Assembly (NCBI GenBank): GCA_021018995.1
Contig: CM037598.1
Span: 48,623,185 to 48,687,184, forward strand
DNA length: 64,000 bases
Reading direction: 5' to 3'
Origin: Chloranthus sessilifolius
Taxonomy: Eukaryota > Streptophyta > Magnoliopsida > Chloranthales > Chloranthaceae
Numbering within the stretch: the first letter of the stretch is position 1; each line of letters starts with the position of its first letter. The translations under genes were made by a program, and so were the position numbers. Positions 1 through 11,765 of the stretch are shown here, piece after piece. Below the pieces are notes generated by a model. The model was not told the origin of the DNA and did no database searches. It saw only the letters and a list, made by a program, of their open reading frames with translations.

Positions 1-836
1 AACCTCTTCCAGTCCCTACTCCTACACCCACCCCACCTCAATCTCCTTTAACAGTGGTTTCCACTACTGAGGTGGAACAACCATTCCCTAAACCCCCTAC
101 CAGAGATTCCTCCAACCAAGCAAACCCTGAGCCTGAAAATGAACCTGCATCCCTACCTATAGTAGCAACATCTGATGCTGCCACAGATGTTGAATAACTA
201 ATACCCACATCATCCATAGCCTGCCAAACATAACCTGAGTTTGAAGACCCTCAGCCTTTACCCTCTTCATCCATCTCCTCTCTATTGTTGGCTAGCCCTT
301 CTTCCAGTACTGATTAGCCCATACTACCTACCTCTTCCTTTTCCATACCTCCATACTCAACCCTCCTACATGTCATGCAAAATAACTCGTACCTCAAAAG
401 GGATGTCATTAGAGGCATGGCTGATCTCAGAACCTCAATTAGGATGCCCTATGACATGAAGATAAATCAGACGAAACTGGATCACAAAATTGAGAGGCTG
501 ATAATATCAAAGAACTTGAAAGAAATTTTGATTCAATTCGAAGCTCAAAAGCATACTGCAGCAATAGAGAAATTGAGAGCAGATGGACTCGAGAAAAGGT
601 TAGCTCCCTCCAAAGAGGTCACAAAAGCCATCAGAGAACTGTATGAAAATAGAGTGAAACTTAAGAAAATGAAGGCAGAAATACTTGAAAGGAGAGTTGC
701 TAAAATGGCTGCCAGAGAGCCTGCACAAGCAACTGAGACTACCCCTCCAGCCACTTCACCTGCTGCTGCTTTAAAGCAAGAAAAAGGAAAAGGAGTCCCA
801 AACACATCTGAAGCAGTTGAAGATTTTGATGATTAG
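1..836 (+). pseudogene. R1 3' ORF, C-terminal part
   Basis: The first about 190 bases encode a Pro/Thr/Glu-rich linker. The stretch 375-836 encodes a charged, coiled-coil-like tail of about 150 residues with the signature LKRDVIRGMADL near its start and an Ala/Pro/Thr-rich, lysine-containing end (EDFDD). The signature matches CRDVLKGLADL in the 3' ORF of B and RRDVLSGMAFL in E. The product sits where Athila elements carry their env-like ORF, but no membrane segment or signal peptide is visible. The copy is broken. Confidence 0.75.
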
Positions 837-2752
837 ATTTGCACATGTTATTAGTCAGGATTTTTTTTTTTTTTTGTATAATCTTTTTATAGTTATTTTC
901 CCTAGCATTGTACAATTCCCTGTTCTATTAATGCAACTCTTTTTGTTAGGTTTTGTTTGATGTTTAGTTGGTCTACTTTAATTCTGTTAATTATTTGTTT
1001 GTTTCATTTTATCTGTTTGTGTGAGTTTTGTTTGTTGTTGTTACTTCGTCTGTTTGTTTCTAATTTTTACACCAACACCCTGCTGCACATGTTCTTTATC
1101 TTTGAATTAGTGAGGACACTGCTCCTCATGGGGGTATGGCAAGGTATACCAATGAATAGTTAATGCTAGTGCAGCTATGTTAAATTTTTTTTTAAAATAA
1201 AATGATTTCCCACCTGAATTTTTGAAAAAGAGGAAATTAAAAACTTTTTAAAACTGGTATGTGTTGTAGTTCCATTTTCATGAAGCAAAATGGCAAGATT
1301 TTTCAAAAGTTGATGCTTAGTGAACTTGAAAAGAGAGAAAATTGTGAGGATATCCCCCAAAATTTTGATGGAAGACCATACCCAGTGAGATTTGGGCCTA
1401 AATAAAATTTCTTTAGGAGTGTTTTGGAAATTTTTCTACTCTAAGGACTGATTGGATCTAGTTTTGCTCACTAGAAGTTAAGCAAATCCAAGTTGAAACA
1501 GTTTGATAGCATCCATGACATTGAGGACATAAAGTAGGGCATCCTTTGGACAGTTTGAGCCTAAAAATTCCCATCGTTGAACTACCCTTGATATATACCA
1601 TTTGAGCCTTAAAAATCCCAGTTTTTCTTTGATAGAAACCAAAAAATTTGAACCCAAAACCTCTTGACCTGTTTCAGTTCACCCTCAATCTGAGAATTCA
1701 GGTAATGGAAGGAAAAACAAGGTTAGAGGAGCAAGGTTTGATATTTGGTTAAAAGAAAAGAAAACACATTTGGTGATAGTTGTGGCATTCCATCCCATAA
1801 AAAGAAAAAAATGGAGAAAAATACAAGAAGCATACAAAAAGAAAAGAAAAATAGAAAAGTAAAATAAAAGAATGAAAAAGAGAAGTCATTTCATTGAAAG
1901 ATTGAAAAGAGGATTATAAATTGATCACTTCAAATCTGAAAATTCACGAAGTAGATGGAGTTATGTTGAAATGAAGGTTGTGAAGTTGCAAATCACCTCC
2001 TTACCTTACTGATTTCTCCAATTTTGAATCTCATTCTACCCTTTTATTCTTCATAAACTTCACCCATCAGCCACATTACAATCCAATAAAAAGACCTAAC
2101 TGAGCTGAAATAGTTTGAGTTGCCATGTGGAGATGAGGATTTGTTTAATCTATGGTGAAAAGAGTTAGAGGATTTTAGAAATCAGAGCAATGCCTATGCT
2201 CATGCCTGCAGTCCTATTTGAGGATTGAAATTTCTCTTGAGCTGTGTGAAATGATGTACCCCTCATGATCATTTTGAGTGATAGCCCTAGTAAGACTTGG
2301 GTCTGACATTGAGCTTGTTGGGGGCATTATCAAAACAGAATTCTCAGTTTGATGGTAAGCTTTGCATTATTTTTCATACAAAATACCTTTACATGAGCTG
2401 ATTGATTGTGAAGGAATTACAGCAGAGTTTCAGTTTTAAACTGCTGATTTTCTGCTGAGAGTCCTCTAAAATTGAATGAACAAGGTGTGAAATGAATTTG
2501 ATTTTTCTTGAATTTGATTTTTTAATATGCTGCATTGGTATTAAATGATCCATTGGGGAAGTTTGTGGGTAACTTCACTGAAAACCCTCAGGAGACTCCG
2601 CTCCTCCACTAGGGATCACCTAGTGGTTTAAAAGGCTCGATGCATATGCTAAATGCATCTGTGCTCCCTACAGAAGTGGCATTTTTTATTTTCAATAATT
2701 GTTTTTAATTTCTCCTTTTCTCAGAGACTAGCAAAGCTTAGGTTTGAAAGTG
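837..2752 (+). other. R1 3' non-coding region of the internal domain
   Basis: This is about 1.9 kb without a credible gene. It holds blocks shared by every copy in the window: a GTGAGGACACTG...GGTATGGCA block (about 1109-1145), a GGACAGTTTGAGCCT block (about 1549), and near its end the CCTCCACTAGGGATCACC block with two hairpins (2606-2659). It ends with a short purine tract before the LTR. Conservation of a long non-coding 3' region is typical of Athila-type elements. Confidence 0.7.
2606..2659 (+). other. Conserved twin hairpin before the PPT, copy 1 (R1)
   Basis: The first hairpin (2606-2626) has arms CCACTAG and CTAGTGG. The second (2639-2659) has a perfect 7-bp stem GATGCAT/ATGCATC around the loop ATGCTAA. 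Five copies of the second hairpin occur in the window, each 75-95 nt before an LTR, and their stems covary. A cis-acting RNA role is inferred. Confidence 0.7.
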
Positions 2753-3119
2753 TGTTAAGTAGTGAAAATACTATTTTTCACCTCCCAACCTGACCTTTAA
2801 TGGACCCTTGAGCTGACTAATAAGGTATTTTGAGTGTATTTTGTAGATAAGCAATAAATTGCAGCCTTAGTGCAGACATCCATCTAAGAATGCCAAAGAA
2901 TAGACCTACTGCCTCATCATGTGTTCATACAGCCCAAAGGCCAGCCAACCAAGTAATCCATAGAGTTTTAGAAGTGCATGAGAAGGTCATGGGCCCAACT
3001 AGGGATACTTGGGACCAAGTGCAGTTGTAAGGAATGAAGATTGAACCCACCAAGAGGCTGCTGAGTGGTGAGCAAATGAAGAACAACACACCAAAAATGT
3101 GTGCCAGCTGTGGAACCAC

Positions 3120-3930
3120 AAAGCAGAACCTATCGAGAGGTTCTGAAGATAAAAGCAGAACCTATCAAGAGGTTCTGTTAAGCTATTGAGAGGTTCTGGG
3201 GACAAAAGCAGAACCTGTTGAGAGGTTTCATTAAGCTGTCATGAGATTCTGGAAGTATAGGCCTTCCTGTCGAGAGGTACTGAGGTGGAAATGTGAAGAT
3301 CTCGCAAGGTTCCACTTACCTGTCAAGAGGTTGGAGGTACAATAGTGGATCCTACTGAAACCACACCTGGAGGTGCAGAAGAAGTCGAGAGCTTCTCAAT
3401 ACCTATCGAGAGGTTTTGAAGACTGGTTTATAAGCTGTTGAGAGGTATGGGGGTGAAAGAGTGAAGAATTCGAGAGGTTCATGGAACCTATTGAGTTGCA
3501 TAGAGCATCCTGTCGAGTGGGTACCGGAGGTGCAGGGGATGTCGAGAGGTCATAGCTACAAGTCGAGAGGTTCGCCTGAACCTATCGAGCAGTGCAAAGC
3601 AACGTGTCGACACCTTACCTGAAGCTACACTCATCAGCATGAGGATGAACCAACTTGTCGAGAGGTTCAGAAGATCCTGTCGAGAGCTAAACTGAAGTAG
3701 TGTAACAAGTCGGCAGCTTGATTATAACCTGTCGAGAGGATGACTAAAGAACTGGATAGAAGATGAGAAATGCTATCAATCTTGTCGACAAGTTCAAGAG
3801 AACCTGTTGAGAAGTCTCCAATCCTGTTTAAAGCCACATGAACCTGTCAAAGTGAAGACCAAATAGACTCAGAACCTGTCGAGAGGTTCCCTGAACCTCT
3901 TAATGCTTGAATTGGGAACTTCTCGGTTCC
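3120..3930 (+). repeat. U3 array of TCGAGAGGTT motifs
   Basis: About 25 irregularly spaced copies and near-copies of (T/G)(A/T)CGAGAGGTTC lie here, usually 20-50 nt apart and often preceded by CCTAT or CCTGT. The array sits upstream of the TATA box, so it probably holds promoter or enhancer sites. Spacing is irregular and no precise tandem unit is seen. Confidence 0.75.
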
Positions 3931-4174
3931 TTTAACAACTGCTACCAAACTCTAGTGCTTTGTGCACACATTCCAAAGCACGTCAACGACCCTTGGGGGT
4001 ATTTTTGAAACACAACTAGGCACGAATGGAAACCCTAACCACTTCACATGCAATTTTCTAGTTTAGACCAATCACAGAAGAGCTTCTAGAAGATAGATCA
4101 GCCACATTAGCATAACTGAATTATTCTCTTGAGCTCTGATTGGCTGAAATGGATCTGACGACAAAGAGGAAGAG

Positions 4175-4180
4175 TATAAA
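4175..4180 (+). promoter_or_regulatory. TATA box of the R1/R2 LTR
   Basis: TATAAA in the context GAGTATAAAATCC lies just downstream of the U3 motif array and about 430 nt upstream of the leader stem-loop. The same relative placement is seen in B, C, D, E and F. Confidence 0.6.
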
Positions 4181-4610
4181 ATCCTGAAGAATTTATAGAA
4201 CTAGCATCCAAAATTTGAGAGAACCAGAGCTAAAGCCGATCTCCATTTTCCCTCAAAAAATTCCCTCTCTTCTTTCTTCCCCCATTCTCTTCTCAGCTAA
4301 TCATGGTTGGCTAAACTCCTTCAATAGCTAGGGTGAGGTTGAGAGCTGTAAATCGTGAGTTTGAGAGGCTATGTTGATGGATTGAATGTTGCACAGATTA
4401 CAGATCTGAGCATAATAGGATTGTAAGTTGTGTTATTGCAATGTAATTATAGTTTTTTAAGGTGATTCTGATCTATATTTTACTTTTTTATATTTGATTT
4501 CTGTGGATTAGATATTCCTGTGGATGCCTGAGCTTGTAGCCTGGCACCCATAGCGTCTGCAATAGTTTACCTATTCCAATCAAGATCCTGGAATTGGAAC
4601 AATCTCTGGG

Positions 4611-4642
4611 ATGATCTATGGCTACTGAAATGGATAGATCAT
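4611..4642 (+). other. Leader stem-loop, LTR R1/R2
   Basis: Arms ATGATCTAT and ATAGATCAT form a perfect 9-bp stem around 14 nt. Compared with D and E, one G-C pair is replaced by A-T on both arms. A second, decayed copy may lie near 5160-5190. Confidence 0.75.
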
Positions 4643-5704
4643 AACCTTAGGATTGATTTAATTCTTTGGTTGAGATTAGATTCTTATACCTTGCATCTAA
4701 GCTTGTAGTCAGATGAAGGATTGTAGTAAATCTGTCCTATACATGGCCTTTGATCCAATTGATTTTCAGTAAAGACCAAAATCCCTAGTTGTTGTTTTCC
4801 ATCTTTTGATTTTAATCTTTTTCTCCATTCCTTTGAATTTGAGTTCAATCATATTTGGATCATTTTATATTTGATTTTTGTAGTTCTTAGTAAAGTGATA
4901 AATCGTAGAAACCTCTCCTCTTTCCTATTTTGATTTAGTCTAAATTAGGATAGAGTGTTAGATCTATCATGGATCTACATATTTACCTCATTTTAAAGTA
5001 CATTTCCCTGTGGACCAACCCTAACTTACCTATTAAAACTTGTTGCAATAGTCTTGGCTCTTGCATGACTGCTTGCTTACCTTAATCCCATACCTCATTA
5101 CTTTGTCCTCTTATTTTGATATTTTAACCCTTTAATAGTTGTAAGGTAAGCAAGACAAGAGTGACTATTCAAGTGGACATATTATAACCCTAAGATTAGT
5201 TCATGCCTTTGGGTTAGAGTTGGATTATTCTACCTTGTAGATGTGCTTGTAGCCATCTAAAGGACTACTGCAGATCTAGTTCTTGATCTGAGTTGCAATG
5301 CTGATTTACCCATAGCTATCTACTTCTCCATCTTTTTACTTTATTTCACCACTCCATCTACATTCTCTTCTTTTCCCTTTCTTTAGGTATTTTTATTTCT
5401 ATTTTTAGTTTAATTTTGTGACACCTAAACACCTTCTCTTTACCTTTCTTTCTAGCTTAGGTTTAGAGTTGCCAGGTCTGGAGTTTACTATACAACCCTT
5501 GAGGTTTCAGATCATCACTCTCTGTGGGACAAACTCTTACTTTCAAAACTTGCCACAATAGGCCCTGGATTCTTACAGGACTGTGATTTGGTTTTGTGTT
5601 GTGTTCATTCCCCATTTTATTTTGCTTTATTTTTTTTTGCTTTTCTTTATTTCCCTCATATTTTTATAATAAAAAGAAATAGCAAAAATCTTTCAACAAG
5701 TTTT

Positions 5705-5722
5705 TACCGCCGCTGCGAGGGA
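5705..5722 (+). other. R2 primer binding site, decayed tRNA-Asp type
   Basis: The stretch TACCGCCGCTGCGAGGGA lies 6 nt after the LTR end. It matches the Athila/Tat consensus TGGCGCCGTTGCCGGGGA at 13 of 18 positions. The same LTR end, short spacer and site layout occurs in B, C and D. Confidence 0.65.
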
Positions 5723-6167
5723 GTTTTGAATCTAAGTATAGTAAACTGAGTTTAGTTTTTATTCTTTGTAGTTGTAGTGTTTGGATAAATGACTGTTGTA
5801 ATTTGTGTTTGATTTTTGCATTCTAGTTTGTCTTTATTTTCTGTATTAGGTAGGTTGTCTTTTTAGTGTTTAAAAAAATTACAGCTATAGTCCTTTCTTT
5901 AATTTTGCTTTTTTTCTTTATTCCCTCTATATGTTACTCCCTGTTTTGTGTTTAAATAAATTTTTGCTAAAGTTTTATATTTTTGCAACTCTGGAGCAAT
6001 AACATAAGGGATAGATCAGCTGCAACTGGAGCAATTTTGCATTAGTTTGCATCTTTCTCCCTTGCTGTCTTTTCATTTTTGCAGTTTTAAATTTCAGTAG
6101 CTGTATTTAGTCTTAGTATTTTTATTTTATCTGCTGTGAGGTTCTTGGTTTTGCTGTGTGTTGTTGG

Positions 6168-7700
6168 ATGCTGGGAAGAAGGTCTCTCAATCCCGAGCTA
6201 GAATCTTTAAATCCTGATATTGAGAGAGTCTTGAGCCCTAGGCCAGCAACACACACCCCTGCTAAAATTTTAGTAACAGCTGAGATGGGTGAGCACCCAA
6301 AACCCCATAGAGAGTATTATGCACTAGGGGCATACTCATCCCCCTCTTGCATTCAACTCCCTAATGTTGTGGGTAGCTATGAGATCAAGGCCTCAAGCAT
6401 CCAAATGTTGCCAAGCTTTCATGGGCTAGGCAGGGAGGACCCATACCAGCATATAGAGTCGTTTCTTTCTCTATGTACTACTTTTAATATTGTTGGTCTG
6501 GGAGAGGAAGCCACCAAATTGAGGCTTTTTCCTTTTTCCTTAAAGGAAAAAGCCAGAACTTGGCTCTCCATGCTCCCAGCAAACAGCATACAGTCATGGA
6601 ATGATCTTCAATGCCAATTCTTGGCTAATTTTTTCCCAATTGGTAGAACTAGTCAGTTGAGGAAGAGCATAATCTCCTTTGCTCAACTCCCAATTGAAAC
6701 ATTTCATGAAGCTTGGGAAGGATTTAAAGAGTTATTAAGGCAGTGTCTATACCACCAAATCCCTAGGTGGCAGCTTGTACAAAGCTTCTACTAGGGGATT
6801 GATGCCAAAAGTAGAGCAATGATTGATGCATCTAGTAGTGGCTCTTACCTCAGCAAGACTGATGTTGAAGCATGGGACCTATTTGATGTGATATGTGAAA
6901 ACTCCATGCAGCAGGAGTCTTTATCAGGCAATGACAGTGTGTCAGCTGCTAGGGGTACAAATGAACTCATTTCCAAGGGAAAAGTGTATGAGTTAACTAT
7001 ACACAGTAGCCTAGAGAGAAAGGTGGACAGCTTGTCCTTAAAATTTGATAAATTACTGAGTGTGGTGCAGCCCCACATGGTTACACAGATAGGGGAGGTA
7101 TGTCTGATTTGTTAGTCCCCCACACACTCACATCTTAACTATCCCTCTACTGATCCATTTCCAGCCTTAGCAAATGAGCATGCCAATGTTGTCCAATCAT
7201 TTCGACAGTAGCCTGCTGGATACACTTGGAGGAATCACCCAAATTTGAGGTGGAGAGAAGTTGAATTACCTTAAACCCAACAATAGGCACTGCTCTATAA
7301 TTCCAACCAATAGTCCCCTCATGGTTATGCACCAAGATAGCATTTCCCACATTAGTACCCCCATCCAGGTCAGTTAGTTTTAGCACCACCCCAACCAAGA
7401 GCCTCCTCATTTGAGGAGCAGGTTTTATCATCACTGCAAAACCTGAGCTCCATCTCGCAGATTGTGGATTCCCACAGTCAGAGCATCAAAATAATAGAAG
7501 ACTAGCTGGGTCACATTTCAAATGCTCTAACTAAAAGGGATGAGGGCAAGCTCCCAAGATAAACTGTGAACAATCCAAGAGGCCTACATTTGATTAGTGA
7601 AGAATCTTCAATTCATGAAGAAACTAGGGCCATCAATGCCTCGAGGAATGGGAAGGAGGTGGCAAACCAAGATGAGGTTGATGCCAAGAGGTTGTGCATT
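6168..7700 (+). pseudogene. gag: R2 gag remnant
   Basis: The start MLGRRSLNPELESLN matches the Gag start of C (MLGRRSLSP). It is followed by the conserved block IQMLPSFHGL, LRLFPFSLK, ARTWLSML, QLRKSIISFAQ and WQLVQSFY of the Athila-type retrotransposon gag domain. Similarity to the B Gag continues past the zinc-knuckle region to about 7700 and then stops abruptly. The protein would be the structural Gag. The copy is broken in several places. Confidence 0.85.
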
Positions 7701-7721
7701 AGGAGAGAAACTAAATAACAA

Positions 7722-7738
7722 GGGCTGTTGTTGAGCCC
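7722..7738 (+). other. GGGCT/AGCCC hairpin, R2
   Basis: Arms GGGCT and AGCCC surround the 7-nt loop GTTGTTG exactly where gag similarity ends. A matching hairpin with loop CTTGTTG (in the sense orientation) occurs in D at 45700-45716, in a shared stretch not seen in the coding elements B and C. Confidence 0.5.
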
Positions 7739-7740
7739 CA

Positions 7741-9284
7741 ACTGAAAAAAAAAAATGAAAAATGAAAAATGAAAAATGAAAAAAAACATAAAAATTAATA
7801 AAATAGAATAAAATAACAATAAAAAAAAGGCTTTGATGGTGGAAATGAGGCATGTTATACAGTTGTTGTCCTTGTTGAATGAAATGGGATGAGGAGAGTG
7901 AATTTGTGAAGTTTTGACTGAGGAGACACCCACCCATGTGTTCCCTCAGCCTTCTTTTGATTGCCCACCTGCTATAGAGCTGGAGTTGCTCCCTGAATCT
8001 AGCATGCAACTGTCAACTACTGAATGGAAGAATTCAGGTTTGTTGCAAATGCAAAGGTATGACCTTTCATTTTTATTTTATAGTTCTTTCCAATTCAGCT
8101 GAGTTCTAGATGGGCAACCAAAACTTTTTTCATTTATGTACCCCCATCCGGACTGATGTTTATATATATTATGTCTGATCTGATTTTGTATGAATCATGC
8201 TGTAAATTAGATGTTATTAATGTTGATAATTCTTTACCATCAATTTCAATTCATACTCAGATCATACCCAACTGAAAAAAAAAAGGAAAAATGAAAAAAA
8301 ATATATAAACTAAAAAGATAAAATAAAATAACAATAAAAAAAAGGCTTTGATGGAGGAGATAAGGCATGTTGTACAGTTGTTGTCCTTGTTGAATGAAAT
8401 GGGCTGAGGAGGGTGAAATTGTGAAGTTTTGATAGAGGAGACACCCACCCATGTGTTCCCTCAGCCTTCTTTTGATTGCCCACCTGCTATAGAGCTAGAG
8501 CTGCTCCCTGAATCTAGCATGCAACTGTCAGCTGCTCAATGAAAGAATTCAGGATTGTTGCAAATACAAAGGTATGGCCTTTCATTTTTATTTTATAGTT
8601 CTTTCCAATTCAGCTAAGTTCCAGATGGGCTGCGATTTTTTTTTTCATTCATGTACCCCCATCCAGACTTATGTGTATATATATAGTGTCTGATCTGATT
8701 TTGTATGAATCATGCTTTAAATTAGATGTTATTAATGTTGACAATTCTTTACCATCAATTTCAATTCATACTCAGATCATACCCAACTGAAAAAAAAAAA
8801 ATGAAAAATGAAAAAAAATATAAAAAATATAAAAATAAAATAAAATAACAATAAAAAAAAGGCTTTGATGGAGGAAATGAGGCCTGTGGTACAGTTGTTG
8901 TCCTTGTTGAATGAAATGGCCTGAGGAGGGTGAAATTGTGAAGTTTTGACTGAGGAGACACCCACCCATGTGTTCCCTCTGCCTTCTTCTGCTATAGAGT
9001 TGGAGCTGCTCCTTGAATCTAGCATGCAACTGCCAACTGTTGAATGGAAGAATTCAGGTCTGTTGCAAATGCAAAGGTATGGCCTTTCATTTTTATTTTA
9101 TAGTTCTTTCCAATTCAGCTGAGTTCCAGATGGGCTGCCAAATTTTTTGTCGTTCATGTACCCCCATCCGGACTGATGTGTATATTTATTGTGTCTGATC
9201 TGATTTTGTATGAATCATGATTTAATTAGATGTTATTAATGTTGACAATTCTGTACCATCAATTTCGATTCATACTCAGATCAT
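7741..9284 (+). repeat. Three tandem units of about 0.5 kb in R2
   Basis: The units run 7741-8270, 8271-8785 and 8786-9284, each starting ACTGAAAAAA. Each contains an A-rich (ATGAAAA)n stretch, a GGCTTTGATGG block, a CACCCATGTGTTCCCTC block and an end with GTATGAATCATG and TCATACTCAGATCAT. They are roughly 90% identical by eye. Parts (CCAGATGGGCTG, the GAATCATG region) recur in reverse orientation in D at about 45370-45660. The units replace the pol region and encode no recognised domain. Confidence 0.85.
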
Positions 9285-10309
9285 GTTTAGGAATTTCTGT
9301 TTAGGGTTTTATTATTTAGGTGTTTAATATAGTAAATATTTTTGTATATACCTACTATTTTTAGTGTAAATTATGAGATATATAGTTGTTGTTTTTAGGA
9401 GTTTGTGTAGTTGTTTTGTGTTCTTAGTTGTCATTTTGTGTACTCTCTTTTTCCCATTTTTAGTCTGATTTTCTGCACTCTTTTAGTTTACTTTTCTCCT
9501 AGTTTTCTGCTGTAGTTTAGTGTTTTATCTATCATACACCTTGTTGTCCCTATACATGTGTGTGAAACAGTGAGGACACTGTTTATCATAGGTTTAGGGG
9601 TATGGCAGGGTGGTAGGCCAGCAAAATAGTTAATTTTAGTGTAGTAATGTTAGGTAAATTGAGATAAATAAAGTCAATTCCCACCTAATAATGCTAGAGA
9701 GAGAAAATTTAGAAGTTTTGCAAACATTTTAAAACTGGAAGTTTTAAAAATTCAGCACCACCAAGAAGCTAACATCAAGAAAATTTATTTTTCAGTTAGT
9801 ACATAGTGAACCTAAGAAGAGAGGAAAAGGTGAAAATACACCCCATGGATTAAATGAAAGACCATACCTAGCGAGATTTGGTCTTATCAATTCCCTTTTG
9901 AAGAGTGTTTGTGGTAATTTTTCTACTCTAAGGACTGATTGATGCAACCCCTTTTCACTAGAAGTTATGCACCCCCAGGTTGAAACTGATTGACAGCACT
10001 CATGAAACTAAGGAAATGATGTAAAGCCTTCATTTGGACAGTTTGAGCCTCAAATTCCAACCTATTAAAATTGCCCTTTTGCATACACTCTTTGAGCCTT
10101 AAAATCTAATTTTTTTTCAACAAACACTAGAGTACTTACACCTAAACCTCATAGACCTGATTCAACCTTACCTTCACTTTGAGATTTCAGAAGGTAAAGG
10201 AGAAGATGCTGATGATAGTTGAGAGGAGTTCAACATTTGTTCGAAGGAGAAGAGAAGCAATATGCAAACAGGAGTGTAGCAGTGGTTATGTGTAGCATTT
10301 CATAAAATA

Positions 10310-10331
10310 ATATATATATATATATATATAA
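10310..10331. repeat. (TA)n microsatellite
   Basis: An uninterrupted TA run of about 11 units lies within the R2 3' region, next to further AT-rich sequence (10338-10349). Confidence 0.9.
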
Positions 10332-11126
10332 AGAAAAAATATATATATAGAAAGAGAAGTCAAGAGAAAAACTTTATTTAAAAATTGAAAAGAAGAGAAG
10401 GAATTGGCCACTTTATCTCTGAAAAACACAAAAGAAGATGAAGTTGTGCTGAAATGAAGATAGGTGAAGTCATGAATCACCTCCTAACCTTGCTAATTTC
10501 TCAATTTTGAATCCTTTTTACCCTCCCTATTCTTTATAAACCTCAACCATAAGCCACATTTCAACCCATCAAAAAGACCTTATTGATCCTTAGTGAAGTG
10601 AGCTATCATGTGGAGACAAGGGAGTGTCCAATCTATGGTGAAAGTACTTGAGGAGGTCAGAACTTAGATGCAATGCCCATGCTCATGCTTGCAGGCCCAT
10701 TTGGGGTCTGTGACTGATCTTGAGGTGATGAGAATGTGAACACCCTTGGATTTTCATTGTTGAGAGATAGCCCGTGTGAGGATTGGGTTTGAATTTTAAT
10801 TTCATTAGGGTTGTATCCACACCTAATTTTTGAATTGATAGTGAACTTAGTGCTAACTTTTGCACATGTTATTTTTGATGTGAATTGAATGGTGGTGATG
10901 CATACACATGCTGATTTGAGTTTTAATTTGCTGCATTACTGCTGTAATTTTCTCTGATTTTTAAAAGAATAGGTGTTGAATGATGCTTTATCCATTGAAA
11001 TTTATTTTGTCATTGACTGGACTATGCTTAATTTTTTTTTATGGTGAAGTTTGTGGGTACCTACACTGAAAACCCTCAGGAGACTTCACTCCTCCACTAG
11101 GGATCACCTAGGGGTTTAAATGGCTT

Positions 11127-11147
11127 GATACATATGCTAAATGCATC
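11127..11147 (+). other. Conserved pre-PPT hairpin, copy 2 (R2)
   Basis: Arms GATACAT and ATGCATC surround the loop ATGCTAA; one A-C mismatch breaks the 7-bp stem. It lies 91 nt before the LTR start at 11239. Confidence 0.65.
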
Positions 11148-11238
11148 CGTGCTCCCTACAAAATTGACAATTACTGTTTTTAATAATTGTTTTAATTTTT
11201 CTTTTGCTCGAGGACTAACAATGATTAGGTTTGGGGTG

Positions 11239-11765
11239 TGTTAATCTCTAAAAAGTACCACCTTTCACCCCTTAACATGGCCCTTGATCGACCTATGAGC
11301 ATGCTCATAATGAGTTTTAAGTGTGTATGTGCAGATAGCAAGAAAATAAGAGCTTATGTTACAATTCATCCTTTTAGAGCCAAGAAGAATGAATTCAAAG
11401 CTAAATCTTGGAGCTTATTGAAGAATAGTGAGTGTACCATGGTGGTCCACACCATTGGGACCGTTTGGCTTGCGTAAAGGGGCTCTAGAAGTCCAATAGA
11501 GGGAAGGAGGATGGACCCAAGAAGAGAAGACTGCTGCAACAGACTGTGCACAACAGTAGGGAACTAGAGATGAACCTTCGCGTAGTTATCGCGAGGTTAA
11601 TATAACTCTAAAAGTGCCTCGTGTGGTTCTCGCGAGGATAGGGCCTGCAACATTTACATAGCTCGTGCTGATCTCGTGCAACTCAATGAAGGAAAGGCTC
11701 CTAAAAGTAAGCTCGCACAGTTTTCACGAGGTTCAAACATTCCATGCATTATCTGCTTGGATAGC
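11239..11765 (+). repeat. R2 3' LTR, U3 part before the B insertion
   Basis: The LTR starts TGTTAATC directly after the polypurine tract. It carries CGCGAGG-type motifs (for example near 11590 and 11630). It is interrupted at 11765 by element B and resumes at 26246. Confidence 0.8.
11761..11765 (+). repeat. Target site duplication of B, left copy
   Basis: ATAGC abuts the TGTTGAG start of B. The right flank 26246-26250 reads ATAGT, one base different, consistent with a decayed 5-bp duplication. Confidence 0.7.

Larger units (their letters stand above)
1..5698 (+). mobile_element. R1: Athila-like LTR retrotransposon, 3' part
   Basis: This is the 3' end of a Ty3/gypsy Athila/Tat-branch element entering from the left edge. 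The order is the tail of the 3' ORF (1-836), a 1.9-kb non-coding 3' region, a purine-rich tract just before 2753, and an LTR (2753-5698). The 3' ORF tail and 3' region align in order with those of B, C, D and E but are clearly diverged, so this is an old and broken copy. Its 3' LTR is followed directly by a primer-binding-like site and a second internal region (R2), so R1 and R2 share one LTR in a tandem LTR-internal-LTR-internal-LTR layout. Family assignment rests on homology to the internal regions of B and C. Confidence 0.85.
2753..5698 (+). repeat. LTR shared by R1 (3') and R2 (5')
   Basis: This LTR of about 2.95 kb starts TGTTAAG and ends TTTCAACA, with a purine tract on its left and a decayed tRNA-Asp-type primer binding site on its right. 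Visible parts in order are a U3 array of TCGAGAGGTT-like motifs (3120-3930), a TATA box (4175-4180), the 32-nt leader stem-loop (4611-4642), and a conserved U5-side block (about 5515-5585, core AAACTTGCCACAATAGGCCC) also found near the end of the LTRs of B, C, D, E, F and G. The U3 motif type differs from that of R2's own 3' LTR. Confidence 0.85.
9285..11238 (+). other. R2 3' non-coding region
   Basis: This region is collinear with 837-2752 of R1 and 22618-24421 of B. It carries the GTGAGGACACTG block (about 9570), the GGACAGTTTGAGCCT block (about 10037), the CACTAGGGATCACC block (about 11094) and the second conserved hairpin. It ends with TTAGGTTTGGGGTG, the polypurine tract. No gene is seen. 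Confidence 0.7.

Noticed and set aside
3120-3930. Regularly repeated short motif reminiscent of a CRISPR array
   Set aside because: Repeats are only about 10 nt, spacing is irregular, there are no uniform spacers, and the DNA is a plant LTR U3 region.
7608-8961. Several short minus-strand frames rich in Phe/Ile/Leu with apparent membrane segments
   Set aside because: They read through the (ATGAAAA)n stretches of the R2 tandem units; the hydrophobicity comes from poly-T on the opposite strand.
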